A stretch of DNA of 64,000 nt from Lysinibacillus composti (GCF_016908465.1 NZ_JAFBDY010000006.1:144768-208767), one strand, 5' to 3'. Shown: positions 52,656-62,045, counted from the stretch's first letter. The notes: generated from the letters alone by a model not told the origin. A program made the numbers and translations.

Positions 52656-53415
52656 GGATTAACTCTCCTTGTAATTGGGTTAGTATTTGTTCTTTAGAAG
52701 AATATTTTTTTCCATAATCAATGCGAGGTCTTTTAATCATAATCACTTCTATATGCTGATCGATTGCTGACTCGATTTTTTCATCCATTGAACCTACTTG
52801 ACCGCTCTCTTTTGTAATCATTAATGTCACTCCATATTGCTTATATAGAGCACTGTTTAATTCTTTCGAAAATGGTCCTTGAATTGCGATAATATTTTTT
52901 TGTGGAATACCTAATTCTGAACATTTTTCCATGTTTTCAACATTTGGTAACATCCGTGCGATTAGCTTAATCTCCTCGTTAAGTAAATGCTTTGTAAATG
53001 TTGCTAACGTTTTACTGCCTGTCGTTAACATAATCGTACCACCACGTTTTTGGGCTTCAAGTGCTGCTTGTTCATATGTTTCGACTTCCGTAATTAGTGG
53101 ATGACTAAATACACTATCTTTTCTTTCAAATCTTAGATACGGAATGCCCAGTGTTTTCGCTGATTCAATGGCCGTTTTAGAAGCTTCTTCAGCAAAAGGA
53201 TGTGAAGCATCTACGATCATATTTGCACCAATTTCTGTTGCTAACTGTTGCATTTGTTCGAGGTTCAATCTTCCGATTCGATGCCGAATTCCTTCTTGTT
53301 GTAAGCTGTCTGCAGCAGATTGAGTAACAACTGTCGCTAGTATGTCGTAACCCTTTTGCTGTAAAAAAATAGCCAGTTCTCTTGCATCACTTGTCCCAGC
53401 TAAAAAAAGTATCAT
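52648..53415 (-). CDS. cbiJ: Precorrin-6A/cobalt-precorrin-6A reductase
   Basis: 255 residues. ILFLAGTSDARELAIFLQ nucleotide-binding start, MIVDASHPFAEEASKTAIESAKTLGIPYLRFERK, GGTIMLTTGSKTLATF, and MITKESGQVGSMDEKIES. Uses NAD(P)H to reduce the macrocycle. ATG at 53415 preceded by AGGGGGAAGGAC, inside the end of cbiH60; the longer ORF to 53457 is not needed. Confidence 0.9.
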   Translation of the reverse strand: MILFLAGTSDARELAIFLQQKGYDILATVVTQSAADSLQQEGIRHRIGRLNLEQMQQLATEIGANMIVDASHPFAEEASKTAIESAKTLGIPYLRFERKDSVFSHPLITEVETYEQAALEAQKRGGTIMLTTGSKTLATFTKHLLNEEIKLIARMLPNVENMEKCSELGIPQKNIIAIQGPFSKELNSALYKQYGVTLMITKESGQVGSMDEKIESAIDQHIEVIMIKRPRIDYGKKYSSKEQILTQLQGELIHG

Positions 53416-53425
53416 GTCCTTCCCC

Positions 53426-55072
53426 CTAATCTCCACAAGGTGCTGGCTCCACTTCAATTTTGCAGCTCATGTCGTGATAGTCATAACTTAAAATGCGTTT
53501 CACGCGCTTGAAGTACTTAAACAATCGTTCATTCGGATGGGCATTTGCTTTATATTCATTGATAATTTTTGTCACGAGTGGAACCAATTCATCTGGTTCA
53601 ATTCCTTCTGCTACCGGTTGGGCTGCATGAGCAGTACGTCCAACTGGTTTTGCACCGATAAACAAATCAAATTTCTTTTTCCGATAAACTATGCCAATAT
53701 CGTCAAACACTGCACGGTAGCAGGCCATACCACATCCATTAATCCCAATATTTAATTCCTTCGGTAACTTCATGCCACCCAACTCACGTTGAATCTGTTC
53801 AGCATAGGGAATGGCGTCTGTCTTTTCACCATAGCAAAAATCACATGCTTTTAAATTTAAATAATCACCTATTGGAGCTAACAAAAATCCGACACTTTCT
53901 AATCTTCCGACAATAAAACTCGGATCTTCAGTAGTGATCTTCAGGTGAATTTTATGCTCAGGCGTATACTCCATCGTGCCATTTTCCCCAACGACATCAG
54001 CTAATGTCCGCATTTGTTCTGGTGTGAAAAACTTATTGGCAACACCAGGGCTCACTGCTATTTCAAAAATCGATTCTATTTTTTGATTTACAATGGGCTT
54101 AGTTTGACCTTGTACAGAAGATGCTTCTTTCCCTCGTCCGGTCACTAATGCTAATGCTTCATTGGCGAGTTCTAGTGCTGATTTATTCACTCTTTTTTTA
54201 GCTACAATTTGTTCATAACCACTTGCAGCTAATCCCGTTTCTTGGTCGAGTGCCCATGGTTCAGCTTCTTTTTTCAATCTTTGATGAGGTTTTAACGGTT
54301 GTTTCTCTTCCCCTAACGTATATTTCCGCTGATAACCACGGGGTGTAATCATTTTATTGTCATAGTAGAATGTTGAGGAGTTTCCTACCACAACGGTTGT
54401 TAACATCCCAATTTCATGATTTAACATTTCCGCTAACGTCGTCATGACGATTTGTTGTTTTTCTCTATAAGCACTTTTCACTAAACCAACAGGCGTTGCA
54501 GGTGAACGATATTTTAGTAAAATACGTTGTGCTTCCACAATTTGTCGGGTTCGGCGTCCACTTTTCGGATTGTAAAATGCGACAACAAAGTCTGCCATTG
54601 CAGCTGCTTCAATTCGTTTTTCAATTACTGTCCACGGTGTTAAATGATCACTTAAACTAATGGTGCAGGAATCATGCATGACAGGTGCACCTAGTAAACT
54701 CGCACAAGAATTGATTGCCGATATTCCTGGTACCACTTCAACTTCTATCCCTGTGTCGGCTGTCCACCCCAGTTCAATAAGTACTTCATATACAAGGCCA
54801 GCCATTCCATATACACCTGCATCACCACTTGATATAACTGACACAACATTTCCGAGTTCGGCTTGGCGTACTGCTTCTTGAGCACGAGATACTTCTTCTG
54901 TCATCCCGGTACTGACGATCGATTTTGCCGTCACTAAGTGTGCTATTAATTCAACATAAGTTTTATAGCCGATAATAAAATCACTTTCTTTCAATGCATC
55001 AACGGCTCTTTTGGTAATATGTTCGTAATCCCCAGGTCCAAAGCCAACCACAAAGATTTTCCCTTTTTGCAT
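53426..55072 (-). CDS. cbiH60: CbiH60: precorrin-3B C17-methyltransferase with C-terminal Fe-S/sirohaem-like domain
   Basis: 548 residues. N-terminal CbiH tetrapyrrole methylase (1 to about 245; KIFVVGFGPGDYEHITKRA, SSGDAGVYGMAGLVYE, VPGISAINSCASLLGAPVMHD). After a linker comes a nitrite/sulfite reductase-like domain (about 330-540) with Cys motifs CDFCYG, NGCGMACYRA and a terminal PAPCGD. This double form was described in Bacillus megaterium as CbiH60, where the extra domain carries a [4Fe-4S] cluster and aids ring contraction. GGGAGGTACATAA precedes the ATG. First gene of the B12-riboswitch operon. Confidence 0.92.
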   Translation of the reverse strand: MQKGKIFVVGFGPGDYEHITKRAVDALKESDFIIGYKTYVELIAHLVTAKSIVSTGMTEEVSRAQEAVRQAELGNVVSVISSGDAGVYGMAGLVYEVLIELGWTADTGIEVEVVPGISAINSCASLLGAPVMHDSCTISLSDHLTPWTVIEKRIEAAAMADFVVAFYNPKSGRRTRQIVEAQRILLKYRSPATPVGLVKSAYREKQQIVMTTLAEMLNHEIGMLTTVVVGNSSTFYYDNKMITPRGYQRKYTLGEEKQPLKPHQRLKKEAEPWALDQETGLAASGYEQIVAKKRVNKSALELANEALALVTGRGKEASSVQGQTKPIVNQKIESIFEIAVSPGVANKFFTPEQMRTLADVVGENGTMEYTPEHKIHLKITTEDPSFIVGRLESVGFLLAPIGDYLNLKACDFCYGEKTDAIPYAEQIQRELGGMKLPKELNIGINGCGMACYRAVFDDIGIVYRKKKFDLFIGAKPVGRTAHAAQPVAEGIEPDELVPLVTKIINEYKANAHPNERLFKYFKRVKRILSYDYHDMSCKIEVEPAPCGD

Positions 55073-55190
55073 TTATGTACCTCCCTAGATATGTATTGGC
55101 CATCATAAATGATCTGTTTCATTTCTTTTTTCAAGCGCTACAAGCTCATTTCTATTTGAATGCAATATAGGTGCGAAACAAAATAAACAC

Positions 55191-55226
55191 AAAAAAGCCT
55201 GTATTCTCGAAAAAAGAATACAGGCT
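55191..55226 (-). terminator. Expression-platform terminator of the minus-strand cobalamin riboswitch
   Basis: AGCCTGTATTCT / AGAATACAGGCT 12-bp stem, followed on the minus strand by TTTTTTGTG. It sits between the aptamer (to 55320) and cbiH60 (55072), the place for B12-dependent termination. Confidence 0.85.
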
Positions 55227-55319
55227 TCATATTGGCATAACAAAAAAGTTAGATTACCTCTATGTAAAAAATAAAATTAGCCTTATCTTCTCCCTCCGAA
55301 AAGTATAACTATCATTATT

Positions 55320-55470
55320 AAGCAGGTTTCCTGACTTGGCTTCATTTTACTTCCACACCTTCCCAAAAGTTGGTGGTATTGTGGGTTCATCTGCCTTACA
55401 GTAGCGGGGGCTGTACTAGACTTTCACTAGTTTCCCTTTTACCTCATTGATATGAGCACTTAATAACATT
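55320..55470 (-). ncRNA. Cobalamin riboswitch of the biosynthetic operon
   Basis: Minus-strand reading holds AGGGAAACTAGTG, GCCCCCGCTACTGTAAG and, at the 3' end, AAGTCAGGAAACCTGC (B12 box), in the order of the adenosylcobalamin aptamer. Expected to shut off the 14-gene operon when cobalamin is plentiful. Confidence 0.92.
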
Positions 55471-55599
55471 TTCTATTAAATTACCTAAAATATACCACAG
55501 TTTGACAATAAGTCAAACTATTTTTCGATTCAGAAGAAATGATAGATTTTGTTGGAAGGAACTGCTATTATGTCATATTGACGACAATTGAATGATTTT

Positions 55600-55746
55600 T
55601 GGTGCTAATTTTTTTAGCTTAATAGGGAAGCACGGTGTAATTCCGTCACTGTCCCGCAACTGTAAATTCGGAGCAACCCAAAGAGACCACTGTAATATTA
55701 TGGGAAGGTTTGGTGCGCGTTGATGAAAAGTCAGGAGACCTGCCAA
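55600..55746 (+). ncRNA. Cobalamin riboswitch of the cobalt transporter operon
   Basis: AATAGGGAAGCACGGTG, TCACTGTCCCGCAACTGTAAA, GGGAAGG and the B12 box AAAAGTCAGGAGACCTGCC, in canonical order. Lies upstream of cbiM and back-to-back with the minus-strand riboswitch, 130 bp apart. Confidence 0.93.
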
Positions 55747-55784
55747 AAATCCAAAAATTCAGCCTACGAGGATAGGTGCGATTC

Positions 55785-55854
55785 AAAGACATATAAGCAA
55801 TTATGTCTTTATTTCATGCACTTTTCTCCTTTTCGTCAAAACATTTTAAGGAGG
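55785..55854 (+). promoter_or_regulatory. Likely expression platform of the cbiM riboswitch (SD sequestration)
   Basis: A 9-bp hairpin AAAGACATA / TATGTCTTT (55785-55810, weak T tail) is followed by CTCCTT (55826-55831), which can pair with AAGGAG (55848-55853), the ribosome binding site of cbiM. This suggests translational, perhaps plus transcriptional, control. Pairing with the aptamer was not modelled. Confidence 0.5.
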
Positions 55855-55860
55855 ATACAC

Positions 55861-56604
55861 ATGAAAAGTATTTTTTCAAAGTTATTTTATTTTGGAATTG
55901 TTTTATTATTTGTTCCAAAACCAGCTTATGCAATGCACATTATGGAGGGATTCTTACCTGTCAAATGGGCAATTTTTTGGTTTGCCTTATGCTTACCATT
56001 TTTAGTTATTGGTTTACGCAAAATCAAAAACACGTTCAAGGACCATCCTGAAAGTAAAATGCTATTAGGTTTATCTGGTGCGTTTGCATTTGTATTATCG
56101 GCATTAAAAATCCCTTCAGTTACAGGAAGTTGTTCCCATCCTACGGGTGTTGGATTAGGTACCATTTTATTCGGACCTTTTGTCATGAGTGTAATGGGAT
56201 CTATCGTTCTTTTGTTCCAAGCTTTATTACTTGCTCACGGTGGGTTAACTACTTTAGGTGCCAATATATTCTCTATGGCTATTGTTGGACCTTTTATTGC
56301 ATATGGCATCTATAAAAGCACAATAAAATTAGGCGCATCAATTTCGGTAGCAGTCTTTTTAGCAGCGATGTTAGGTGATTTAGGTACCTATGTTATGACT
56401 TCCATTCAATTAGCATTGGCATTCCCTTCTGAAGTTGGCGGGACTTTTGCCTCGTTCCAAAAATTTGGAAGTATTTTTGCTTTAACACAAGTTCCACTAG
56501 CAGTTAGTGAAGGTATATTAACGGTCATCGTTATGAACTTCTTGCAAAAATATAATGTTCGTGAATTAATGAATTTAAATATATTGAAAGTAAAGGAGAA
56601 TTAA
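55861..56604 (+). CDS. cbiM: CbiM, substrate-capture membrane protein of the cobalt ECF transporter
   Basis: 247 residues. Cleavable-type leader ending AYA, after which the mature N-terminus [16 protein letters not shown] carries the conserved His that chelates Co2+; [21 protein letters not shown] and [25 protein letters not shown] are CbiM signatures. Seven helices. ATG at 55861 behind AAGGAGGATACAC; the ORF reaching back to 55720 is inside the riboswitch and is not coding. With CbiN, CbiQ and CbiO imports cobalt for CbiX. Confidence 0.95.
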   Translation: MKSIFSKLFYFGIVLLFVPKPAYAMHIMEGFLPVKWAIFWFALCLPFLVIGLRKIKNTFKDHPESKMLLGLSGAFAFVLSALKIPSVTGSCSHPTGVGLGTILFGPFVMSVMGSIVLLFQALLLAHGGLTTLGANIFSMAIVGPFIAYGIYKSTIKLGASISVAVFLAAMLGDLGTYVMTSIQLALAFPSEVGGTFASFQKFGSIFALTQVPLAVSEGILTVIVMNFLQKYNVRELMNLNILKVKEN

Positions 56605-56605
56605 T

Positions 56606-56893
56606 ATGCTGAAAAAGAACTTAATTCTTCTTTCCATTGTTGTAATATTGGCTATTCTCCCGATTATTTTTATAAAAGATGCTGAATTTGGTGGCGCTGA
56701 TGGCGAAGCAGAAGAAGCAATCACAGAAATCAATTCAAGTTATGAGCCATGGTTTAACTCCATTTGGGAACCACCTAGTGGTGAAATTGAAAGTTTACTA
56801 TTTGTCCTACAGGCTGCCATTGGTGCGGGCTTTATCGGGTATTTTGTAGGCTATATGCGTGGTAGAGCAAAAAAATCAAAGGTTAATTCATAA
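56606..56893 (+). CDS. cbiN: CbiN, small subunit of the cobalt ECF transporter
   Basis: 95 residues with two membrane helices (about 5-23 and 68-86) and the extracytoplasmic loop FGGADGEAEEAITEINSSYEPWFNSIWEPPSGEIESLLF typical of CbiN, which interacts with CbiM. One base separates it from cbiM; its stop overlaps the cbiQ start (TAATG). Confidence 0.93.
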   Translation: MLKKNLILLSIVVILAILPIIFIKDAEFGGADGEAEEAITEINSSYEPWFNSIWEPPSGEIESLLFVLQAAIGAGFIGYFVGYMRGRAKKSKVNS

Positions 56894-57669
56894 TGCTTTC
56901 CATCGATCAATATGCACATATAAATAAATTAGCAACGATTAATGCTAATCAAAAAATCTCCTTGTCAATCGGCGCTCTTTTGTTCGTTTGGTTGACTAAA
57001 AATTTAGCTGTTACCATATGGACATTTGTATTATTGTCCTTTGTTATTGTGTATATTGCGCGTATTCCGTTGCGCTTTTACTTAATGTTATTATTAGCCC
57101 CTGCAAGCTTCTGTCTACTAGGGGTTCTATCAATCGCCCTTTCCTACACGACATCAACTCTACCAAGCGAGGTCATATGGGAAGTAACTATTTTTAAACT
57201 AACTATTTTTATTATTGAAAGAGATTTAAACCAAGCAGTTCAATTATTCTACACAGCCTTTGGAACTGTTACTTGTTTATATTCTTGCATTCTTACTACA
57301 CCAATGTACGAGATTAATAATTTATTAAAGAAATTAAAAGTCCCTGACATTTTAATTGAGCTAATGACATTAACTTATCATTTTATTTTTTTATTTTTAG
57401 ATTGTATGGTTAAAGTTTATACAGCCCAGCAAACAAGATTAGGTCATCAATCATTAAAAAATCGTTACCATTCATTATCATTATTAATTGCGGCACTTTT
57501 CAGAGAAATATTTTATCGCCATGATCAGTTGGTTTTAGCGATGAAAGCTCGGAATATTGATTCTTTCCTAATTCCTACGAATTTCTATAAGAAAAAATCA
57601 ACAAGCAAAAAATTGACTTGGATTACTGTAACTTACTTTTCAATCAATATGGTTCTTTGGCTACTATAG
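56893..57669 (+). CDS. cbiQ: CbiQ, transmembrane (T) component of the cobalt ECF transporter
   Basis: 258 residues, about five to six helices, with the coupling-helix region around YEINNLLKKLKVPDILIELMTLTYHFIFLFLDCMVKVYTAQQTRLGHQ and AMKARNID (the A-R-G-like second coupling motif, here with N). Links CbiM/N with the ATPase CbiO. TAATG coupling to cbiN. Confidence 0.9.
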   Translation: MLSIDQYAHINKLATINANQKISLSIGALLFVWLTKNLAVTIWTFVLLSFVIVYIARIPLRFYLMLLLAPASFCLLGVLSIALSYTTSTLPSEVIWEVTIFKLTIFIIERDLNQAVQLFYTAFGTVTCLYSCILTTPMYEINNLLKKLKVPDILIELMTLTYHFIFLFLDCMVKVYTAQQTRLGHQSLKNRYHSLSLLIAALFREIFYRHDQLVLAMKARNIDSFLIPTNFYKKKSTSKKLTWITVTYFSINMVLWLL

Positions 57670-57680
57670 GAGGTATTTAC

Positions 57681-58526
57681 TTGACGACGCCTTTTTTCAA
57701 ATTAAATAATGTTACATACTGCTACCCTGATGGAACAAAGGCATTATCAAATTTAAATTTCGAACTCCCTAAGAATAAAAAAATTGCAATCCTAGGAAAA
57801 AACGGTTCAGGAAAATCTACTCTTTTTCAACTATTAATGGGGCTAATTCAACCTACTAAGGGTGAAATACATTTTGAAGGTGTTCCAATCAGTTATAAAA
57901 AATCTGCAATTGCAAACCTTCGACAAAAAGTAGGTCTTTTGTTTCAAGATGCCAATAACCAATTATTTGCTTCAACAGTAAAACAAGATGTGATGTACGG
58001 GCCAATCAATCTCGGTTGGTCAGAATCGAAAGTAAATCAGCAGGTTGATGAGGCTCTACAACTAACTGAACTAACCTCTTTAGCAGATCGTCCTATTCAC
58101 TTTCTAAGTGGTGGACAAAAAAAACGTGCGACCATTGCGGGGGTATATGCCATGAGTCCTTCTGTTTTTATACTAGATGAACCTACAAGTAGTTTAGACT
58201 ACTATTTTTCAAAACAGCTAGTGAATTATTTAGATCAACTTTCTGATGGTAATCGAACATTTATATATACAACCCATCAAATCAACTTAGTGTATGGTTG
58301 GGCTGATTATTATATTGTTCTACACGATGGTAAAGTTTTATATGAGGGAGATGCTGAAGGTCTATTTTCAAATAATGAGCTGCTAGAACTCGCCCACATT
58401 GAAAAACCATGGATTTTTGAAGTATATCAACAGATGAATACGGGTTTATCTAGTCAAATTTCTCCCCCATCAAATAAAGAGGATTTATTTAAATTAATGA
58501 TGGATCTGAATTTTATTATAAAATAA
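57681..58526 (+). CDS. cbiO: CbiO, ATPase of the cobalt ECF transporter
   Basis: 281 residues. Walker A LGKNGSGKST (about 39-48), Q-loop FQDANNQLFAST, signature LSGGQKKRATIAG, Walker B VFILDEPTSSLD, switch His in TTHQ. TTG start at 57681 with ATAGGAGGTATTTAC in front; the in-frame ATG at 57618 is within cbiQ. Followed by a terminator. Confidence 0.93.
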   Translation: MTTPFFKLNNVTYCYPDGTKALSNLNFELPKNKKIAILGKNGSGKSTLFQLLMGLIQPTKGEIHFEGVPISYKKSAIANLRQKVGLLFQDANNQLFASTVKQDVMYGPINLGWSESKVNQQVDEALQLTELTSLADRPIHFLSGGQKKRATIAGVYAMSPSVFILDEPTSSLDYYFSKQLVNYLDQLSDGNRTFIYTTHQINLVYGWADYYIVLHDGKVLYEGDAEGLFSNNELLELAHIEKPWIFEVYQQMNTGLSSQISPPSNKEDLFKLMMDLNFIIK

Positions 58527-58540
58527 TACTAAATTTCCTC

Positions 58541-58571
58541 CCCCTCAATTATTAATTGAGGGGCTTTTTTT
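58541..58571 (+). terminator. Terminator of the cbiMNQO operon
   Basis: CCCCTCAATT / AATTGAGGGG with 3-nt loop and CTTTTTTTG. Confidence 0.9.
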
Positions 58572-58583
58572 GATTAGCGATAT

Positions 58584-59795
58584 TTAGATATCTTTTAGTT
58601 CAAGTTGACTTTTAAATTCGAAAATCTCATCAACAGTTTTGTGATAACCACCCGATTTTCGGAATGATTCCCCAATATTTATGGCATTTTCTTTAAAAGA
58701 TGGGTTGCTTAACACATACTCTACGGTTTCAATTAGATTATGTGGAGTCAAGCTTTGCATGTGTAATTTAACTCCAGCTCCGATATCAGAAACTTGTTGT
58801 GCAATTATCGGCTGATCAGCGCTTAGTGGGATTACAATTAACGGAACGCCGTAATAGAGCCCTTCAAGGGTACTGTTCATTCCTCCATGAGTAATAAATA
58901 ATTTAGTGTATTTCAGCACTTCAGTTTGTGGAATATAATTTTCAACAATAAAATTGCCAGGAATCTCTCCTAATTCAGTTATTTTAACTTTTTCCCCAAT
59001 CGACATGACAATCGTATGATCTGTGTTACCAAATGCTTCAATGCAAAGTTTATAGAAATCTACGAATTGGTTAAAGACGGTACCAAGTGAAATGTAAATG
59101 AGGCTTTTATCTTTGATTAAGGTAAGGTCGAAGTTTTCTTTCTTTAATCTGGAAGAAATAGATGGACCCACAAATTTGTATGTTTGGTCAAAAGATTGTC
59201 CGAAAGGTTGAAAATCCCTAGTTGTATAGACAATGGTAATTGGTGCAGGATTACAAAAAACTTCGTAAGGAGAATGTATCTCTACATCATATTTTTCCTT
59301 CACCATTTCAGTCAGGCGTTGGAATTTATTGCTTATTGGTTCGTAGACTTCAGTAGGAATGTTATGAGAAAGCTGTTCGAACATTTTGTTGAATGATGCT
59401 TCTGTCTGTGCAAAAGTAGTACAAGAATTAATTGATGGAATTTTAAGTATTTGTGCAAGTAAATAGCCACAGCCAAACATAGAATCATGGATGATATAAT
59501 CAAAATATTCTCCTTCAGTTTGCTCCAGGACACTAGGAATCACAATATCTGCTGTAAGTAAAAGACCATTGATTCTTTCAAGTAAATAGTTTCTTCCACC
59601 AGATACAAAGGCTTTTATAAATTTTTGACCATCAAAAGTTCTAACAGTTGCTCCCGTCTTCTCAATACGCTCTCGAAAATCTTCAATTGTAAAGTACACA
59701 ACCTCTTCTCCACGGGAAATAAGCTCTTGTACCACTCCGATAGTTGGATTGACATGACCTTCTGATCCAGCATTAATAAATAAAACACGTGCCAT
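58584..59795 (-). CDS. MGT-family glycosyltransferase (macrolide/UDP-glycosyltransferase type)
   Basis: 403 residues of GT-B fold, GT1 family. N-terminal acceptor part RVLFINAGSEGHVNPTIGVVQELISRGEEVVYFT; C-terminal donor site FITHGGMNSTLEGLYYGVPLIVIPLSADQPIIAQQVSDIGAG with the HGG and D-Q residues contacting the sugar nucleotide. Relatives (YjiC, YojK, macrolide glycosyltransferases) glucosylate flavonoids, macrolides or other hydroxylated compounds and can inactivate antibiotics. AAGGAGAG before the ATG. Acceptor unknown. Confidence 0.9.
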   Translation of the reverse strand: MARVLFINAGSEGHVNPTIGVVQELISRGEEVVYFTIEDFRERIEKTGATVRTFDGQKFIKAFVSGGRNYLLERINGLLLTADIVIPSVLEQTEGEYFDYIIHDSMFGCGYLLAQILKIPSINSCTTFAQTEASFNKMFEQLSHNIPTEVYEPISNKFQRLTEMVKEKYDVEIHSPYEVFCNPAPITIVYTTRDFQPFGQSFDQTYKFVGPSISSRLKKENFDLTLIKDKSLIYISLGTVFNQFVDFYKLCIEAFGNTDHTIVMSIGEKVKITELGEIPGNFIVENYIPQTEVLKYTKLFITHGGMNSTLEGLYYGVPLIVIPLSADQPIIAQQVSDIGAGVKLHMQSLTPHNLIETVEYVLSNPSFKENAINIGESFRKSGGYHKTVDEIFEFKSQLELKDI

Positions 59796-59901
59796 TTTAA
59801 TCTCTCCTTCGATTAAATATGTTCCCTAGATTGTGTAAGAGTTTGGATCACTGTCCAATCGCATTACTCAATTCAAATATTGAAATAAACTCTACCACTC
59901 A

Positions 59902-60066
59902 CTACGATATTACTTCAACGGTAAATCCACCCGGAGCTTGAACATAGAAAGTATATCCATGAGATTCAATTGGAGGATTAACTACATAACCATCATTTTT
60001 CAGTCGCTCGTAAATTCGATCAACTTCTTGATTAAGTTTCATTTTATCATCTCTTTTAAACACTCT
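59902..60066 (-). pseudogene. C-terminal fragment of a glyoxalase/VOC-family protein
   Basis: Reading frame from the stop TAG at 59902 back to about 60066 gives VFKRDDKMKLNQEVDRIYERL... and HGYTFYVQAPGGFTVEVIS, the second half of a vicinal-oxygen-chelate domain with its C-terminal metal-ligand Glu. An in-frame TAA just upstream and the lack of any N-terminal half show it is a remnant. It could at most be expressed as a 46-residue piece from the ATG at 60042. Confidence 0.65.
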
Positions 60067-60223
60067 TTACTATTCATGTAGACGATAGGACTAAAAGTTG
60101 TTGAACAACATTAAACACAGTCGAAAGAAAAATTATAAAGGTTTGCTCTTGCTAACTCAAGTACTTTTCAAAAGCCCTATCGTAGCTATGTTTATTTAGC
60201 GTTTGTATAAACAATAGTCCTCG

Positions 60224-60266
60224 CAAAAAGGCACGAACGTTGTTTAACAACATTCGTGCCTAACTT
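60224..60266 (-). terminator. Terminator of the amino-acid permease gene
   Basis: AGGCACGAATGTTGTT / AACAACGTTCGTGCCT (minus strand, one G-U pair), then TTTTTGCG. 120 bp past the permease stop. The remaining gap 59796-60388 holds the VOC fragment and otherwise nothing I can support. Confidence 0.75.
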
Positions 60267-60388
60267 TTATTTGGTAACATTATAAAGTTTACTAGTATAT
60301 AAAAATATCAATCTTGAGATAAGTGTAACCATTCGGGATAACCAAACTTATGTCTATGAAGACGAATCATTTTAAAGAAATGATTTAA

Positions 60389-61750
60389 CTACTTTTTAAC
60401 ATTTATTACTTTATATCCAACAAACAAGATTAAAAACCAAACCGGTGCAACATATAGAGCAACACGCATATCTGGAATAAACGCCATTAACACTATAACC
60501 ATTAATAAGAATGCGATGGCGATATACGTAGAAAGTGGATAAAGTGGTATTTTAAATTTAAGTTGTGCTACTTCCTCTTTCGTTTTTGATTTTCTGAATT
60601 TCAATTGGGCTAAAAGAATAATCATCCAACTTGTAATAACTGCGACAGTTGCAACAGCAGAAATATAGATAAACACTTTTTCAGGTACAATATAGTTTAA
60701 AATAACCGCAATGAGTAAAATCATGGATGAGAATAAAATACCTCTTCGCGGACTACCATTTTTGCTAAGAGTTTTGAAAAATTTAGGACCATTTTTCTGT
60801 AATGATAAGTTATACAACATGCGTCCTGATCCGTATAAACCACTATTAAATGCAGACATTGCAGCTGTGATGACAACAAAGTTGATAATATGGGCAGCAC
60901 CAGGAATTCCAACATAATCGAAAATTTGAACAAAGGGACTACCTTCTGAACCGACTTCGTTCCATGGGTATATCACCATCATGACGCCTAGAGCACCAAT
61001 ATAGAAAATTAAAATACGCCAAACAATATTATTGATCGCAGAAGGAATAGATTTGCTAGGATCTTTTGCTTCACCTGCTGAAATACCGACTAATTCAACG
61101 CCACCGAATGAGAACATTACTAATACAAGGGACATTAAAATACCGTTAAAGCCATTTGGCATGAAGCCACCATGTGACCATAAATTATCAAAACCAATTG
61201 CTTCACCGTGATTGCCAACACCAAAGAAAATAATGGCTAATCCAAGAACAATCATTCCAATAATGGCGACCACTTTGATCATGTCGAACCAGAATTCGAA
61301 TTCTCCGTAAGCTTTCACATTTGCTAGATTAATAATAGTCATGACAACAAGTACGACAAGAGCAGTTACCCATTGAGGAATATCTGGGAACCAATAATTT
61401 ATGTAGACACCGACGACTGTTAATTCTGCCATCCCAACGACGATCCACATGAACCAATATGTCCAGCCGGATAAGAATCCTGCAAAGTTACCTAAATATT
61501 TGTGGGCATAGGTACTGAAAGAACCTGATACCGGTTCAAAAACAGCCATTTCTCCTAAAGCTCTCATAATTGTAAAAATGACCAATCCGCCAATTAAATA
61601 GGCTAATAAAATAGATGGGCCAGCCATTTGAATGGTCGAACTAGATCCATAGAATAAACCTACGCCAATGGATCCACCGAGGGCAATTAATTGCATATGG
61701 CGGTTACTTAAACCTCGTTTTAGTTGCGAATCTTGATGATTTTCTTTCAT
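60389..61750 (-). CDS. APC-family amino-acid permease
   Basis: 453 residues, 12 helices, amino acid transporter (AAT) group of the APC superfamily: LSNRHMQLIALGGSIGVGLFYGSSSTIQMAGPSILLAYLIGG, RALGEMAVFEPVSGSFSTYAHKYLG, SFGGVELVGISAGEAKDPSKSIP. Proton-coupled uptake of an amino acid. AGGTATGAGGAG precedes the ATG. A T-box leader 60 bp upstream ties it to the charging of one tRNA; the specifier looks like ATC (Ile), which would suggest a branched-chain substrate, although AAT members are often for proline, GABA, alanine or aromatic amino acids. Confidence 0.88.
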   Translation of the reverse strand: MKENHQDSQLKRGLSNRHMQLIALGGSIGVGLFYGSSSTIQMAGPSILLAYLIGGLVIFTIMRALGEMAVFEPVSGSFSTYAHKYLGNFAGFLSGWTYWFMWIVVGMAELTVVGVYINYWFPDIPQWVTALVVLVVMTIINLANVKAYGEFEFWFDMIKVVAIIGMIVLGLAIIFFGVGNHGEAIGFDNLWSHGGFMPNGFNGILMSLVLVMFSFGGVELVGISAGEAKDPSKSIPSAINNIVWRILIFYIGALGVMMVIYPWNEVGSEGSPFVQIFDYVGIPGAAHIINFVVITAAMSAFNSGLYGSGRMLYNLSLQKNGPKFFKTLSKNGSPRRGILFSSMILLIAVILNYIVPEKVFIYISAVATVAVITSWMIILLAQLKFRKSKTKEEVAQLKFKIPLYPLSTYIAIAFLLMVIVLMAFIPDMRVALYVAPVWFLILFVGYKVINVKK

Positions 61751-61801
61751 AATTTCTTACTCCTCATACCTTTAAATTTCCAAATACTTGCTCAAAAAAG
61801 G

Positions 61802-62045
61802 AATAAAAAAAACGCCCTTTTGGATTAACCAAAAGGACGATTCATCTCGTGTTACCACCTTTAATTTATAAGTAACTCACATTACTTACCTTAAGAAGTA
61901 CAGTCATTTGACGATACTATCGCACATGATTACGGGTGCTTACCGGCGTAGCCTACTTAGATGATCTTTTCGGTACACAGCTCCAAGATGAATTCACAAT
62001 TGTTTTACATGCACCTCTCATCAACCGGTTACTTTCTGTTCGTAA
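61802..62045 (-). ncRNA. T-box riboswitch leader of the permease gene
   Basis: On the minus strand: Stem I with AGTA (in AGAAAGTAACC) and GATGAGAGG (K-turn region), the 3' side CCGAAAAGATCATCTAAGTAGG, then the T-box AGGTGGTAACACGAG (plus 61846-61860) overlapping the antiterminator, and a terminator CGTCCTTTTGG / CCAAAAGGGCG with eight T (plus 61805-61840). The specifier triplet is probably one of the two ATC codons (Ile); this is a low-confidence reading. Confidence 0.88.

Noticed and set aside
55720..55860. N-terminal extension of cbiM from 55720
   Set aside because: It runs through the B12 box and expression platform of the riboswitch; the ATG at 55861 has AAGGAGG and gives the usual CbiM leader.
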